From Robiginitomaculum sp. (GTDB lineage Bacteria; Pseudomonadota; Alphaproteobacteria; Caulobacterales; Maricaulaceae), in contig JAJFFM010000078.1 of assembly GCA_021776675.1 (NCBI GenBank), positions 1 to 47,253 on the forward strand: a stretch of 47,253 bases of DNA. The letters run 5' to 3'. This document shows, piece after piece, positions 46,183 to 47,253 of the stretch. Below the pieces are notes generated by a model. That model saw only the letters and a list, made by a program, of their open reading frames with translations, did not search any database and had not been told where the DNA came from. Position 1 is the first letter of the stretch. Each line of letters opens with the position of its first letter. Position numbers and translations under genes: made by a program.

Positions 46183-47253
46183 CTAAGAACGGTTGGCACC
46201 CGGGACTCTTATTTTTTCTACCAAGTCTTGGACGCTTTGCTGTGGTGCGGGTGTAACCAAGGAAACGCAAACCCCAATTGCCATTGCGCCCCACATAAAG
46301 AGGAAGCCAATCCCTTCTGGTGATACGCCGAACCACCAGCCGTTTTGTGTGCCCCCTAAAAACTTGAAATATATAATATATGAGAGCGTAGTGATAAGGC
46401 CGAATAACATAGCCGCAATCGCACCTTCCTTATTCATGCGTTTCCAAAAGATCCCTAAGAAAATAATGGGAAAGAGAGAAGCTGCCGCGAGACCAAATGC
46501 GAATGCAACCACCTGTGCAACAAACCCCAGCTTGGAAGCAAACAACCCCAGCAATCCAGCGCACACTACGGCGCCAGCCGCAGAAAACCGTGCTACACGC
46601 AGTTCCGTTATATCGTTCATTCCAGGGAATAAAGTTCGGCGGCATAAATCATGACTAACGGCGGAGGCGATTACCATTAAAAGCCCAGCTGCCGTAGATA
46701 ATGCGGCAGCGAGGCCGCCTGCTACTACAAGTCCGATCACCCATCCGGGGAGCTGCGCAATCTCTGGATTGGCAAGCACAAAAATATCCCTATTGGGGTT
46801 AACCTCATTGGCAATACCGTCTGGCGCATTTGGCCCGCGGTATTGCATAATACCGTCGCCGTTCTTGTCTTCAAAATCAAGCAGGCCCGTCTTTTCCCAA
46901 GACTTATACCATTTCGGAACGGGCTTATCCCCTTGCGCTATAATATTGGCGGCGCTGGCATCATAATCTTCTGCGTCCGTTATATATACCGCCTGATTGA
47001 CGGTATCTATAAAATTAAGTCGCGCAAAGGCCCCAACCGCAGGTGCCGTCGTATAAAGAACGGCGATAAACACCAAAGCCCATCCCGCAGAAACCCGCGC
47101 AGCCTTGGCGGACTTAACCGTGAAAAAGCGGATGATGACATGGGGTAGGCCGGCCGTACCGAACATCAGTGCTGCGGTGATGCAAAACACATCAAATATG
47201 GATTTATTGGTAGAGGTATATTCACGAAAACCCAAATCAGTAACGACCGAATT
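46183..47253 (-). CDS. Sodium:solute symporter family protein (5' end beyond window)
   Basis: MFGTAGLPHVIIRFFTVKSAKAARVSAGWALVFIAVLY; VAGGLAAALSTAAGLLMVIASAVSHDL; similar to cation/acetate symporters. Confidence 0.85.
   Translation of the reverse strand, partial: NSVVTDLGFREYTSTNKSIFDVFCITAALMFGTAGLPHVIIRFFTVKSAKAARVSAGWALVFIAVLYTTAPAVGAFARLNFIDTVNQAVYITDAEDYDASAANIIAQGDKPVPKWYKSWEKTGLLDFEDKNGDGIMQYRGPNAPDGIANEVNPNRDIFVLANPEIAQLPGWVIGLVVAGGLAAALSTAAGLLMVIASAVSHDLCRRTLFPGMNDITELRVARFSAAGAVVCAGLLGLFASKLGFVAQVVAFAFGLAAASLFPIIFLGIFWKRMNKEGAIAAMLFGLITTLSYIIYFKFLGGTQNGWWFGVSPEGIGFLFMWGAMAIGVCVSLVTPAPQQSVQDLVEKIRVPGANRS

Noticed and set aside
46840-46900. EF-hand-like loop (DFEDKNGDGIMQY) in the sodium:solute symporter as a novelty
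   Set aside because: Similar DxNxDG insertions are, to my recollection, known in a subfamily of these symporters, so not reported as new.
1-47253. CRISPR arrays, rRNA genes, IS transposases, prophage genes
   Set aside because: No regularly spaced repeat arrays, no rRNA-like sequence, and no transposase or phage structural protein recognised in any reading frame.

Overview
This 47.3 kb window looks like the replication-origin and partition neighbourhood of an alphaproteobacterial chromosome; the taxonomy is inferred from gene content and synteny only. Core genes include dnaX (3' end), ybaB, ptsP, lysC, ubiG, dapE, rho, dnaQ, parB, parA, rsmG/gidB, mnmG/gidA, mnmE, a PPDK/PEP-synthase regulatory protein, maf, aroE, coaE, pheS, pheT and a tRNA-Arg(CCU). 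Three perfect 16-bp parS sites (TGTTTCACGTGAAACA) lie at 26459, 28492 and 28830. An AT-rich intergenic region at about 32.4-33.0 kb with three exact TTATNCACA DnaA boxes is a good oriC candidate. The strongest candidate for an undescribed system is on the minus strand, directly downstream of parAB: a HlyD-like stub of only 88 aa, a C39-peptidase ABC exporter, an unannotated 22-codon ORF, and a hybrid histidine kinase with a TPR-rich predicted periplasmic sensor. The small ORF (17728-17796) encodes MRELTIEELEIVTGG|TPIVIRN, a textbook double-glycine leader with a predicted 7-residue product. It has a good Shine-Dalgarno, a private intrinsic terminator and a dyad-rich upstream region. Together these suggest a peptide secretion/signalling module attached to the chromosome-partition operon. 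Other notable items are a Type IIG-like restriction-modification enzyme plus HTH gene inserted between gidB and parA, two palindromic repeat elements there, an RHH-TM-EF-hand protein, a BlaI/M56-TonB pair, and short 12-15 bp tandem repeats at several gene junctions.
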